Source of the DNA: Christiangramia aestuarii
Lineage (GTDB): Bacteria; Bacteroidota; Bacteroidia; Flavobacteriales; Flavobacteriaceae
Length of the DNA: 64,000 nt
Assembly: GCF_009735585.1 (NCBI RefSeq)
Contig: NZ_VJVW01000001.1
Coordinates: 206,947 to 270,946, forward strand
Direction of reading: 5' to 3'
How positions within the stretch are numbered: the stretch's first letter is position 1; every line of letters starts with the position of its first letter. Made by a program: the position numbers and the translations under genes. Under the pieces are notes generated by a model, which did not search any database, was not told where the DNA came from, and was given only the letters and a program-made list of their open reading frames with translations. This document shows positions 17,362 to 25,777 of this stretch, piece by piece.

Positions 17362-18630
17362 ATGAAACAAAGAACTTCCACCAGAACCTCAATTTTGAAG
17401 ACTCTCGGTCCTGGGTTTTTACTGGCCGGTGCAGCCATTGGTGTTTCTCACCTGGTACAATCTACCCGTGCCGGTGCCGATTATGGGTTTCTTTTGATCT
17501 GGGTTCTAGTCCTCGCCTGCGCTACTAAATATCCCTTTCTGGAATTTGGTCCTCGTTATGCTGCGGCAACCGGGGACCATTTAATTAGTGGCTACCAAAA
17601 AATGGGCAAATGGCCCTATCGAATTTTTATACTGGTTACCGTGGGCACCATGTTCATAATTCAGGCGGCGGTAACCATAGTTTCTGCCGGTCTCGCGGAA
17701 GAAATTTTCAGTATGGGCTGGTCTATATTCTCCTGGAGTTTTATCGTTCTTGGAATTTGCATCGCTTTACTTTTGGTTGGAAAATATTCTGCTCTAGATA
17801 CTACGATGAAGGTAATTATTAGCCTTCTTGCGATCGCTACTTTATCTGCCGTAATTTTCGCTTTTGGCGACGGAAGGCTCGACAATGCTCTTTCCTATAC
17901 CGCTCCCGATATCTGGAATAAGGCCGGCATCGCCTTTATTATTTCATTTATGGGCTGGATGCCTATCCCACTGGATGCTTCGGTATGGCATTCTATTTGG
18001 ACCAAGGAAAAAGCTGAAGGAAACAATCGAAGAACCAGCGTTAAGGAAGCCTTTACCGACTTCAATATTGGTTTTTTTGCAGCCGCTTTCATCGGAATTC
18101 TATTTTTGCTTATGGGAGCTTTGATCATGTTTGGAAGCGGACTCAGTTTTTCAAGCAATGGGGTGGAGTTTTCGGGTCAGCTGATAGATATGTACGGAAA
18201 AACACTTGGCGACTGGAGCAGACCGGTGGTTGGAATTGCCGCTTTTATTGCGATGTTCTCCACTACCCTGGCCGTCACCGATGCTTTTCCAAGAGTGATC
18301 TCCGAGATCCTTGCTGAAAACAATAAGGCAAATGATCAATCCAAAAAGAGACGATGGAGAAACTATAGGATCAATGTCTTCCTGATCCCGCTACTAGCGC
18401 TATTGATCCTTTATTTCTTCGGAACCTCCTTTACAGCTTTAATCGATTTTGCTACGGCAATTTCCTTTTTATCGGCCCCGGTAATAGCCTGGTTCAACTA
18501 TAAGATCGTAATTGGAAACCAAATGCCTGCAGGCGATAGACCCGGGAAAATCTATAGAATATTCAGTCTATTCTGTTTCGCTATATTAGTGGTTTTCGCA
18601 GCAATTTATATCTACACCCTAATCGCTTAA
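17362..18630 (+). CDS. Divergent Nramp-family transporter
   Basis: A 422-residue integral membrane protein with about 11 hydrophobic segments. Start at ATG 17362 because the upstream GTG lies in a repeat. The start of TM1 is recognisable (LGPGFLLAGAAIGVSHLVQSTRAGADYG), but where classical Nramp metal importers have Asp-Pro-Gly-Asn this protein has Gly-Val-Ser-His. The TM6 motif is also changed: GWMPIPLDASVWHSIW in place of (M/A/V)-P-(H/Y)-NLYLHS. It therefore lacks the known Mn/Fe-binding residues and its substrate is open. It is 94 nt upstream of eutB on the same strand, so it may serve ethanolamine use. Confidence 0.8.
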   Translation: MKQRTSTRTSILKTLGPGFLLAGAAIGVSHLVQSTRAGADYGFLLIWVLVLACATKYPFLEFGPRYAAATGDHLISGYQKMGKWPYRIFILVTVGTMFIIQAAVTIVSAGLAEEIFSMGWSIFSWSFIVLGICIALLLVGKYSALDTTMKVIISLLAIATLSAVIFAFGDGRLDNALSYTAPDIWNKAGIAFIISFMGWMPIPLDASVWHSIWTKEKAEGNNRRTSVKEAFTDFNIGFFAAAFIGILFLLMGALIMFGSGLSFSSNGVEFSGQLIDMYGKTLGDWSRPVVGIAAFIAMFSTTLAVTDAFPRVISEILAENNKANDQSKKRRWRNYRINVFLIPLLALLILYFFGTSFTALIDFATAISFLSAPVIAWFNYKIVIGNQMPAGDRPGKIYRIFSLFCFAILVVFAAIYIYTLIA

Positions 18631-18685
18631 CCTGTATTTCCCAGGATTAAATAAAACTTAAAACGCAAAATAGATTGTTCACCAT

Positions 18686-18714
18686 TCCTGAAACTTTGTA
18701 AATTAAGTTCAGGA
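18686..18714 (+). promoter_or_regulatory. Inverted repeat just upstream of eutB
   Basis: TCCTGAA (18686-18692) and TTCAGGA (18708-18714), ending 10 nt before the eutB ATG. It may be a hairpin, an operator or a decayed copy of repeat family B, whose core is CCTGAAAC-nn-AGTTCAGG. Confidence 0.35.
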
Positions 18715-18724
18715 TTAGGCAATT

Positions 18725-20092
18725 ATGGCGTACAATTTCACACTTCGCGGAAAAACATACTCTTTCAAAGATCTTAAAACGGTTTTGGCGAAAGCAACCC
18801 CTGAAAGATCCGGGGATGTGCTGGCTGGAATCGCTGCGGAAGATAATAAAGAACGAATCGCCGCCCAGTATTGCCTGAGTGAAATCCCTTTAAAAGCGAT
18901 GCTGAACGACCTAGTGATCCCTTATGAAAAAGATGAAGTTACCCGACTTATTATCGATGATCATGACGCAAAAGCCTTTAAACCAATATCAAGCCTTACT
19001 GTTGCTGAATTCAGAGACTACCTGCTTTCTTATGAAGTAGATGGTACAATTTTAAAGGACCTTGCTCCTGGGTTAACCCCGGAAATGGCCGCGGCTGTTT
19101 CAAAAATTATGCGTAATCAGGATTTGATCTCAGTAGCTCAAAAAATTGAAGTAGTTACTAAATTCAGAAATACGGTAGGTAAAAAAGGACATTTTTCGGT
19201 GCGCCTGCAACCCAATAATCCTTCAGATGATCCCAAAGGAATTGCAGCAAGCATCATCGACGGACTCATGTATGGTTGTGGTGATGCGGTAATAGGTATC
19301 AATCCGGCAACAGATAACCCGCAGGAAGTCTCAAAATTATTAAAACAACTGGATGATTTCAGGCAGCAGTACGAGATCCCGACTCAAAATTGTATTCTCA
19401 GTCATTTGACCACCACCCTAGAGATCATTGATAAAGCTCCCGTAGATCTTATATTTCAATCTATCAGCGGGACCGAAAAAACGAACTCCTCTTTCGGAAT
19501 TGACCTCCATCTTCTGCAAGAAGCTTATGATGCAGGAACAGAATTAAACCGGGGTACCATTGGAAACCAGATGATGTATTTTGAAACCGGTCAGGGTTCT
19601 TCGCTTTCAGCGAATGCCCATCATGGTGTAGATCAACAAACCTGTGAGGCTCGAGCTTATGCTGTTGCTAGAAAATTTGATCCTTTCCTGGTTAATACGG
19701 TAGTTGGATTTATTGGACCGGAATATTTGTATGATGGAAAACAGATCATTCGTGCCGGCCTGGAAGACCACTTCTGCGGAAAATTATTGGGGTTACCCAT
19801 GGGATGCGATGTGTGTTATACTAACCATGCTGAAGCAGACCAGGATGATATGGATTCCTTGCTGACTCTCTTAGGTGTAGCCGGCTGCAATTATATCATG
19901 GGCGTGCCCGGAGCAGATGATATCATGCTTAATTACCAATCAACTTCTTTTCATGATGCCATGTACCTGCGAAAAGTTCTGAATAAACGTCCAGCGCCCG
20001 AATTTGAAGAATGGTTACTGAAAATGGGTATTTTTGACGAACAGGGAAATCGAAAAGAGCTTAAAGAGCAAATGCTAAAACTGAAATCATGA
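18725..20092 (+). CDS. eutB: Ethanolamine ammonia-lyase large subunit EutB
   Basis: Adenosylcobalamin-dependent lyase subunit that, with EutC, splits ethanolamine into acetaldehyde and ammonia. The 455 residues match the normal EutB length. Conserved blocks are seen: FRDYLLSYEVDGTILKDLAPGLTPEMAAAVSKIM, LMYGCGDAVIGINPATDN, NRGTIGNQMMYFETGQGSSLSANAHHGVDQQTCEARAYAVAR, and GLPMGCDVCYTNHAEADQDDMDSLLTLL. The stop overlaps the eutC start by 4 nt. No EutA reactivase, EutH permease, shell proteins or aldehyde dehydrogenase is adjacent, so this is an enzyme without a microcompartment here. Confidence 0.95.
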   Translation: MAYNFTLRGKTYSFKDLKTVLAKATPERSGDVLAGIAAEDNKERIAAQYCLSEIPLKAMLNDLVIPYEKDEVTRLIIDDHDAKAFKPISSLTVAEFRDYLLSYEVDGTILKDLAPGLTPEMAAAVSKIMRNQDLISVAQKIEVVTKFRNTVGKKGHFSVRLQPNNPSDDPKGIAASIIDGLMYGCGDAVIGINPATDNPQEVSKLLKQLDDFRQQYEIPTQNCILSHLTTTLEIIDKAPVDLIFQSISGTEKTNSSFGIDLHLLQEAYDAGTELNRGTIGNQMMYFETGQGSSLSANAHHGVDQQTCEARAYAVARKFDPFLVNTVVGFIGPEYLYDGKQIIRAGLEDHFCGKLLGLPMGCDVCYTNHAEADQDDMDSLLTLLGVAGCNYIMGVPGADDIMLNYQSTSFHDAMYLRKVLNKRPAPEFEEWLLKMGIFDEQGNRKELKEQMLKLKS

Positions 20093-20844
20093 GTAAGGAA
20101 ATATCAAATAAAGGCTATTTGCAAAAAGATCCCTGGGAAAACCTGAGGTCGCTTTCTAAGGCTCGGATCGCTTTGGGAAATTCCGGCGGCAGTTTACCAA
20201 CCAAAGAAGTTTTAAGTTTCCAGGCAGATCATGCGTTTACCAAAGACGCTATTTATTCAGACCTAAAGAAAGAAGAATTATTACAACAGTTGAAAGAATT
20301 CGATCTTCCGCTTTATCAATTTCAAACCGAAGTTTCTGATAGAAAAGAATATTTAAAACGTCCTGATCTTGGTAAAAAGCTGGCAGAAACTTCAAAATCT
20401 GAAAATGGCGATTTTGATATCCTCTTTATTCTCACCGACGGACTTGCCGCAGATGCCATAAACGAAAGAGCTATTCCTCTTCTTAAAGATATAATTCCAA
20501 AACTAAAAGAAGATTATAAAATTGGCCTGTGCCTGGTAAAATTTGGGCGCGTAGCTATTGGCGACGAGATCGCTGAAAAAGTCGGCGCGAAATTCACGGC
20601 AGTTTTGATAGGTGAAAGGCCCGGACTTTCTTCTCCTAAAAGTATGGGAATCTATACTACCTTCGAGCCAAAATCGGGAATCACAGATGAACGTCGAAAC
20701 TGCATTTCCAATATTCACGAAGACGGACTAAGTATTGCCAAAGCTTCAGAATTACTGCAATACTTCATCAATGAATCTTTCCGAAGAAAAATAAGTGGAG
20801 TAAAACTAAAAGCCAATTTACCTGACCAGATAGACAGGAAATAA
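20089..20844 (+). CDS. eutC: Ethanolamine ammonia-lyase small subunit EutC
   Basis: Small subunit (251 residues, shorter than the roughly 295 of enterobacteria) forming the adenosylcobalamin site with EutB. Visible family parts: DPWENLRSLSKARIALGNSGGSLPTKEVLSFQADHAFTKDAI, then DILFILTDGLAADAINERA, and ERPGLSSPKSMGIYTTFEPKSGITDERRNCISNIHEDGLS. The usual long N-terminal extension is missing. Its ATG overlaps the eutB stop by 4 nt, so the pair is coupled. Confidence 0.93.
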   Translation: MSKEISNKGYLQKDPWENLRSLSKARIALGNSGGSLPTKEVLSFQADHAFTKDAIYSDLKKEELLQQLKEFDLPLYQFQTEVSDRKEYLKRPDLGKKLAETSKSENGDFDILFILTDGLAADAINERAIPLLKDIIPKLKEDYKIGLCLVKFGRVAIGDEIAEKVGAKFTAVLIGERPGLSSPKSMGIYTTFEPKSGITDERRNCISNIHEDGLSIAKASELLQYFINESFRRKISGVKLKANLPDQIDRK

Positions 20845-20845
20845 A

Positions 20846-20877
20846 ACCTGTTTATTCTGAACAGGTATATATTTTTT
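20846..20877 (+). terminator. Terminator after eutBC
   Basis: ACCTGTT (20846-20852) and AACAGGT (20860-20866) then TATATATTTTTT. The hairpin overlaps the last codons of the convergent lipoprotein gene. Confidence 0.6.
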
Positions 20878-21193
20878 CATCATTATCGGCCTGGTCATTC
20901 AGGTATGCATTACTTTCTTCAGCAGTAAGATTGGCCACAACTACCCCATCGCAATTGTAAAATTCGAGCATAGCCTGGAAATTAACTCTTGGGTCTGTTA
21001 TTAATTGATAATAAACCGTTTCACCATTATAATCCCCCTTAAAAATTGATACCTCGATTGAACAATCTTCATCAAGTTCTGCTTTAAACTCATTGAACCA
21101 GGTTTTACTTTCGGCATTTGTACAGCCTTGAAAGTCATCATCTGAGCAGGAGAAAAATAAAAGACAGGCAATTGGGACTAAGATTTTTTTCAT
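20852..21193 (-). CDS. Small SPII lipoprotein of unknown function
   Basis: A 113-residue lipoprotein from ATG 21193 (MKKILVPIACLLFFSC-SDDD), with the lipobox FFSC; the ATG 33 nt further upstream would put a polar stretch before the signal. The mature part has four more Cys (in GCTN, EDC, NCDG and TCSE) and a strand-rich centre (EVSIFKGDYNGETVYYQLITDPRVNF). I recognise no family. Convergent with eutC with a 7-nt gap. Confidence 0.65.
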   Translation of the reverse strand: MKKILVPIACLLFFSCSDDDFQGCTNAESKTWFNEFKAELDEDCSIEVSIFKGDYNGETVYYQLITDPRVNFQAMLEFYNCDGVVVANLTAEESNAYLNDQADNDEKIYTCSE

Positions 21194-21247
21194 CGTGGTA
21201 GTTTTTATGTAGATACGAAACATCAAAAAAGGTTGCGTATAGAAATG

Positions 21248-21276
21248 AAAAAGCCCCGCATTGCTGCGAGGCCTTT
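21248..21276 (-). terminator. Intrinsic terminator of dnaK
   Basis: Minus strand: AAAGGCCTCGCA, loop GCAA, TGCGGGGCTTTTT, a 12-bp stem with two G-T pairs and a T run, about 90 nt past the dnaK stop. A second perfect hairpin GATTTTGC-TAAA-GCAAAATC lies at 21335-21354 directly after the stop. Confidence 0.8.
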
Positions 21277-21364
21277 CAAGATTATATTGATTTTGTGAAG
21301 ATCCCTCGCCATGCTCGGGATAAGCGACACGTAAGATTTTGCTAAAGCAAAATCAACGTCCTGC

Positions 21365-23290
21365 TTACTTAACCTCTTCGAAGTCTACATCTTCCACATC
21401 ATCTCCACTCTTGGCGTCTCCACCTTCAGCTCCGGTTGCACCTTGTTGTGGTCCACCTGGCTGTCCGTTTGCTCCGCCCTGAGCTTCTGCCTGTGCTTTA
21501 TACATTTCTTCTGAAGCAGTTTTCCATGCCTCGTTGATCTTATCTAAAGCAGGCTGAATAGTTTCAACTTCTTTAGTTTCATAAGCTTTCTTAAGCTCTT
21601 CCAATGCTTCCTCGATTGGCTTCTTCTTCTCATCGGAAAGTTTATCACCAAATTCTTTCAACTGCTTTTCAGTCTGGAAGATCATTGCGTCAGCTTCATT
21701 CAGCTTATCAACTTTCTCTTTTGCTTTCTTATCTGCATCAGCATTCGCTTCAGCCTCTTTCTTCATTTTCTCGATCTCTTCTTCTGTCAATCCAGAAGAA
21801 GCTTCGATACGAATATCCTGAGACTTACCAGTTGCTTTATCTGTAGCACTTACTTTAATGATACCGTTAGCATCAATATCGAAAGTCACTTCAATTTGAG
21901 GAGTTCCTCTTGGCGCTGGTGGAATTCCGTCTAAGTGGAATCTACCAATTGTCTTGTTATCTGCCGCCATTGGACGCTCTCCCTGAAGTACGTGAATCTC
22001 AACAGATGGCTGATTGTCAGCTGCAGTAGAGAATGTCTGTGACTTCTTGGTTGGGATCGTAGTATTCGCTTCGATAAGTTTAGTGTTTACTCCTCCCATA
22101 GTTTCAATACCTAGAGAAAGTGGAGTAACATCTAGAAGCAATACATCTTTTACATCTCCTGTAAGTACACCACCCTGGATAGCTGCACCAATTGCTACAA
22201 CCTCATCTGGGTTTACACCTTTAGAAGGCTTCTTACCAAAGAATGCTTCTACTTCTTCCTGAATCTTAGGAATACGGGTTGATCCACCAACAAGAATTAC
22301 CTCGTCGATATCAGATTTTGAAAGACCTGCATCACTAAGAGCTTTTTTCACAGGCTCCATAGATCTTGTTACAAGTTCTGAAGCTAACTGCTCGAACTTA
22401 GAACGTGTGATAGTTTCTACAAGATGTTTTGGTCCACTAGCGGTTGCGGTTACGTAAGGAAGATTTACCTCGGTTTGAGAAGAAGAAGATAACTCGATCT
22501 TCGCTTTCTCTGCAGCCTCTTTCAATCTCTGAAGCGCCATAGGATCTTTTCTAAGATCAATATCTTCAGCTTTCTGGAAGTTATCTGCAAGGTAATCGAT
22601 CAATACTTCATCAAAGTCATCCCCACCAAGGTGAGTATCACCATTAGTAGATAGTACTTCAAATACACCATCACCTAGCTCAAGAATAGAAATATCGAAA
22701 GTACCACCACCAAGGTCATACACAGCGATCTTCTGATCCTGAGATTTTTTATCCAATCCGTAAGCAAGTGCTGCTGCGGTTGGCTCGTTAATAATTCTTC
22801 TTACTTTAAGACCTGCGATCTCACCAGCTTCTTTGGTAGCGTGACGCTGAGAGTCATTAAAATATGCAGGAACAGTAATAACTGCTTCGGTCACATCCTG
22901 TCCAAGATAATCCTCAGCAGTTTTCTTCATTTTCTGAAGTACCATTGCTGAAAGTTCCTGTGGAGTATAAAGACGACCGTCGATTTCTACACGTGGAGTA
23001 TCATTATCACCTTTCTTAACGGTATAAGGTACTCGGCTTGCTTCTCTTTCAGATTCAGAAAACTTGTTCCCCATAAATCTTTTGATGGAAGAAATGGTTT
23101 TCTGTGGGTTGGTTACGGCCTGACGCTTTGCAGGATCACCAACCTTTATTTCGCCACCCTCTACAAATGCGATCACAGAAGGTGTAGTTCTTTTTCCTTC
23201 GGCATTAGGTATCACCGTTGGCTCGCTACCTTCCATTACGGCAACGCAGGAGTTGGTGGTACCCAAGTCAATTCCAATTACTTTACTCAT
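21365..23290 (-). CDS. dnaK: Chaperone DnaK (Hsp70)
   Basis: ATP-driven Hsp70 chaperone, 641 residues, full length. The N-terminus [16 protein letters not shown], the phosphate motif [16 protein letters not shown], and [15 protein letters not shown] mark the ATPase domain (residues 1-380); the linker [15 protein letters not shown] leads into the substrate domain; the tail ends in [13 protein letters not shown], the usual EEVDFEEVK-type terminus. A Gly/Gln/Pro-rich stretch precedes it. grpE and dnaJ are not adjacent. Its promoter carries a palindrome that may be a heat-shock operator. Confidence 0.98.
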   Translation of the reverse strand: MSKVIGIDLGTTNSCVAVMEGSEPTVIPNAEGKRTTPSVIAFVEGGEIKVGDPAKRQAVTNPQKTISSIKRFMGNKFSESEREASRVPYTVKKGDNDTPRVEIDGRLYTPQELSAMVLQKMKKTAEDYLGQDVTEAVITVPAYFNDSQRHATKEAGEIAGLKVRRIINEPTAAALAYGLDKKSQDQKIAVYDLGGGTFDISILELGDGVFEVLSTNGDTHLGGDDFDEVLIDYLADNFQKAEDIDLRKDPMALQRLKEAAEKAKIELSSSSQTEVNLPYVTATASGPKHLVETITRSKFEQLASELVTRSMEPVKKALSDAGLSKSDIDEVILVGGSTRIPKIQEEVEAFFGKKPSKGVNPDEVVAIGAAIQGGVLTGDVKDVLLLDVTPLSLGIETMGGVNTKLIEANTTIPTKKSQTFSTAADNQPSVEIHVLQGERPMAADNKTIGRFHLDGIPPAPRGTPQIEVTFDIDANGIIKVSATDKATGKSQDIRIEASSGLTEEEIEKMKKEAEANADADKKAKEKVDKLNEADAMIFQTEKQLKEFGDKLSDEKKKPIEEALEELKKAYETKEVETIQPALDKINEAWKTASEEMYKAQAEAQGGANGQPGGPQQGATGAEGGDAKSGDDVEDVDFEEVK

Positions 23291-23361
23291 AACTATATAA
23301 CTTGTTTTTTACGTTAGTTTATCAATTTTACAGTCACTAAAAGTCAATCATTATGCCAGTA

Positions 23362-23394
23362 CAAAACTTATGACAGACTGTCACTTTTTGCAAA
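23362..23394 (-). promoter_or_regulatory. dnaK promoter with a palindromic operator in the spacer
   Basis: On the minus strand TTTG (23394-23391), 20 nt, then TAAGTTTTG (23370-23362), close to TTTG-N19/20-TAnnTTTG. The spacer holds TGACA-GAC-TGTCA (23371-23383, plus strand), a perfect palindrome with 5-nt arms placed where a repressor or activator would control polymerase. Further TCAC/GTGA half-sites flank it. Confidence 0.55.
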
Positions 23395-23477
23395 CAGCTT
23401 GTCACTAGACCGCTTTCCCCGGAATCCAGGTCCGATATTATTTTCTCAAAAATTCATGGGCAGCATTCCCAAATCCT

Positions 23478-23485
23478 TATTTTTG
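23478..23485 (+). promoter_or_regulatory. Candidate -7 element of sdaA
   Basis: TATTTTTG matches TAnnTTTG and lies 20 nt before the sdaA ATG. A good -33 TTTG at the right distance was not found, so the call is tentative. Confidence 0.4.
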
Positions 23486-23505
23486 TCTTCAAATTTTGTC
23501 TCTGA

Positions 23506-24939
23506 ATGCGAAAAATAGAATGCATTAGCGTTTTCGATATGCTGAAGGTGGGCGTTGGCCCTTCCAGCTCCCATACTCTTGGTCCATGGCGGGCTGCCCA
23601 AAGATGGATCGCCGAACTTAAAAAGAAGGACCGCTTTGAGCAGGTAGAAAAGATACATGTAGATCTTTATGGCTCTCTTAGCCTTACAGGTAAAGGACAT
23701 GCCACAGATATCGCCACTCTCCTGGGACTTTTGGGCCACGACCCGGTTACCATGGATATTTCGATTCTGGAATCTGAAATCGAAAGGATCAGGGAAACAG
23801 GAAAATTAAGTTTCAATGGTGAAAGAGATATAGACTTCAGCATTGCTGAAGATGTGAAGTTCAACCGTAAATTCCTCGAATTCCATCCGAATGGAATGAC
23901 CTTCAGGGCCTGTCTTGATAATGGCAAAAAAACATCCTCTTCCTTTTATTCTATTGGAGGCGGATTCGTGGTGAAAAAGGAAAGGAAGAATGCAAGCAAG
24001 AAAATGAAGAATTTCCAGGAGTTCCCATTTCCTGTTGAAAAAGCAACTGAATTGCTGGCGTTTTGCAAATCGGAAAACAAAACGATCTCTGAAATCGTAC
24101 TTGAAAACGAACGTTCCCTTAGAACGGACGAACAGATAGAGGCGAATTTCAAACAGGTCTGGGATGTCATGCTGGAATCGATGTATATAGGTTGTCATAC
24201 TGAAGGCACGCTTCCTGGCGGACTAAATGTAAAGCGCCGCGCCTTTGAAATGCACCAACGCCTGATCGGCGATACAAACTATACGGGAATTGAAGATTGG
24301 ATCCCGGCCATTAGACAGACAGAGGTAAAATTCCGCCAGATCCTGAAGTGGGTGAGCTGTTTTGCCTTAAGTGTGAATGAAGTGAATGCATCCCTGGGCA
24401 GGGTGGTAACGGCACCCACCAATGGTAGTGCTGGAACTGTACCTGCGGTGATGATGTATTATATGTGTATTGAAAATCACGAGGCTACCTTTGAAGACCT
24501 GAAAAGATTTATGTTGGTTGCCGGAGAAATTGGAAGTCTTTTCAAGAAAGGCGCTACAATTTCTGCTGCTATGGGTGGTTGCCAGGCAGAAATTGGTGTA
24601 TCTTCAGCCATGGCTGCCGGAGGTTTAACCGAATTAATGGGAGGAACTCCCGAGCAGGTCTTAATGGCTAGCGAGATCGCCATGGAGCATCATCTTGGAC
24701 TAACCTGCGACCCTATTGCCGGGCTTGTACAGGTTCCGTGCATTGAAAGAAATGCCATGGGAGCCATTAAAGCCATCAATGCCGCTGAGATCGCCATGGA
24801 GAGCGATGCCAGTAAGGCGAAGGTTCCATTGGACAAAGTCATAGAGACCATGTGGGAGACTGCCAAGGATATGAACAAAAAATATAAGGAAACATCAGAG
24901 GGTGGTCTGGCCGTAAAAGTTAGCCTGAGTGACTGCTAA
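23506..24939 (+). CDS. sdaA: L-serine ammonia-lyase, single-chain iron-sulfur type
   Basis: Iron-sulfur L-serine deaminase making pyruvate and ammonia. The 477 residues join the beta part (ECISVFDMLKVGVGPSSSHTLGPWRAAQRW, residues 5-150) and the alpha part (residues about 190-470), with GCHTEGTLPGGLNVKRR, VTAPTNGSAGTVPAVMMYY, GGCQAEIGVSSAMAAGGLTELMGG and GLTCDPIAGLVQVPCIERNAMGAIKA. The Cys residues in the last blocks are the cluster ligands known in this family. ATG 23506 fits the family start. Confidence 0.95.
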   Translation: MRKIECISVFDMLKVGVGPSSSHTLGPWRAAQRWIAELKKKDRFEQVEKIHVDLYGSLSLTGKGHATDIATLLGLLGHDPVTMDISILESEIERIRETGKLSFNGERDIDFSIAEDVKFNRKFLEFHPNGMTFRACLDNGKKTSSSFYSIGGGFVVKKERKNASKKMKNFQEFPFPVEKATELLAFCKSENKTISEIVLENERSLRTDEQIEANFKQVWDVMLESMYIGCHTEGTLPGGLNVKRRAFEMHQRLIGDTNYTGIEDWIPAIRQTEVKFRQILKWVSCFALSVNEVNASLGRVVTAPTNGSAGTVPAVMMYYMCIENHEATFEDLKRFMLVAGEIGSLFKKGATISAAMGGCQAEIGVSSAMAAGGLTELMGGTPEQVLMASEIAMEHHLGLTCDPIAGLVQVPCIERNAMGAIKAINAAEIAMESDASKAKVPLDKVIETMWETAKDMNKKYKETSEGGLAVKVSLSDC

Positions 24940-24953
24940 ATTCCGTAGAGAAT

Positions 24954-25649
24954 TTGAATTTACTGATAAATAACAGCATTGGGATCAAGGTAAAAAACCT
25001 GTTCAGGAATTTTGCACTAATGATCCTGTGCTATTTTATTTTTTTCTTCCTGCTTCGCATTCTAGACATTTTTATTTTCGATCTTGATTTCACGAAATAT
25101 GAACAGATCGAGCTTATGGAGATACTGGAAGAGAATCCATTCAAATTTATATTCCTGGCCGCCGTAGCCGCACCAATAATCGAGGAAAGTATTTTCAGAA
25201 GCATTCTTAAACCTACCGCTAACAGCCTGAAAATTTTTATCTGTGCCCTTATTTATCTTCTTGGCTCTATCCTTATTCCCGAAGATGCTTACTGGGCGCT
25301 AAAATACCCTTTGATCCTGGGAAGTGCAGGCCTATGTTATTACTCCCTGGGTGAACTAATCTCGGACGAAAGCTTTAGAAAGATCTGTTACTGGTTTCAT
25401 AGATATTATCTGGTCATCTGGATACTGGGAGCCATCCTGTTTGGATTCGTACATATCTATAATTATGTGGATAGCTTCACCATAGACCTGGTTCTAATCA
25501 TGATGATCGTACCAAGGATCATTGCCGGCTTCTTTTTCGGAAAGATTAAACTGGAAAACAAAAGCCTCATCTGGCCAATATTTTTACACAGTATGAATAA
25601 TTCTATTGTGCTAATTTTCCTGCTGCCCTATACCTTATCTATTAATTAA
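24954..25649 (+). CDS. CPBP-family (CAAX-like) intramembrane metalloprotease
   Basis: A 231-residue membrane protein with about seven hydrophobic segments and the three CPBP motifs: EESIFR (E77, E78, R82), FGFVH (in AILFGFVHIYNY) and HSMNN (in IFLHSMNNSIV). The start is TTG 24954, 14 nt after sdaA; the next ATG (codon 23) would cut the first segment. Bacterial members act in stress, bacteriocin immunity or prenyl-protein-like cleavage; no target is suggested here. It may be cotranscribed with sdaA. Confidence 0.8.
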   Translation: MNLLINNSIGIKVKNLFRNFALMILCYFIFFFLLRILDIFIFDLDFTKYEQIELMEILEENPFKFIFLAAVAAPIIEESIFRSILKPTANSLKIFICALIYLLGSILIPEDAYWALKYPLILGSAGLCYYSLGELISDESFRKICYWFHRYYLVIWILGAILFGFVHIYNYVDSFTIDLVLIMMIVPRIIAGFFFGKIKLENKSLIWPIFLHSMNNSIVLIFLLPYTLSIN

Positions 25650-25711
25650 CAAAGCCTTAAAACGCTTTAAGTAAGAGGTTTTGTAACTTCTGTGCTCAAA
25701 AAATTGATACC

Positions 25712-25752
25712 CGAAATGATACTGGTCTCTTTTGAGAGGCATACTCATTTCG
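25712..25752. other. Bulged hairpin upstream of the alcohol dehydrogenase gene
   Basis: CGAAATGA (25712-25719) and TCATTTCG (25745-25752) enclose CTCT-TTTG-AGAG. The outer arms equal the ends of repeat family A (TCATTTCG/CGAAATGA), so it may be a short family member or an operator 26 nt before the ATG. Confidence 0.45.
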
Positions 25753-25777
25753 CTTAATTAACCAAATATAGATTAAT

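Noticed and set aside
23446-23739. 97-codon minus-strand ORF opposite the sdaA start
   Set aside because: It is antisense to a well-conserved gene and has no recognisable features.
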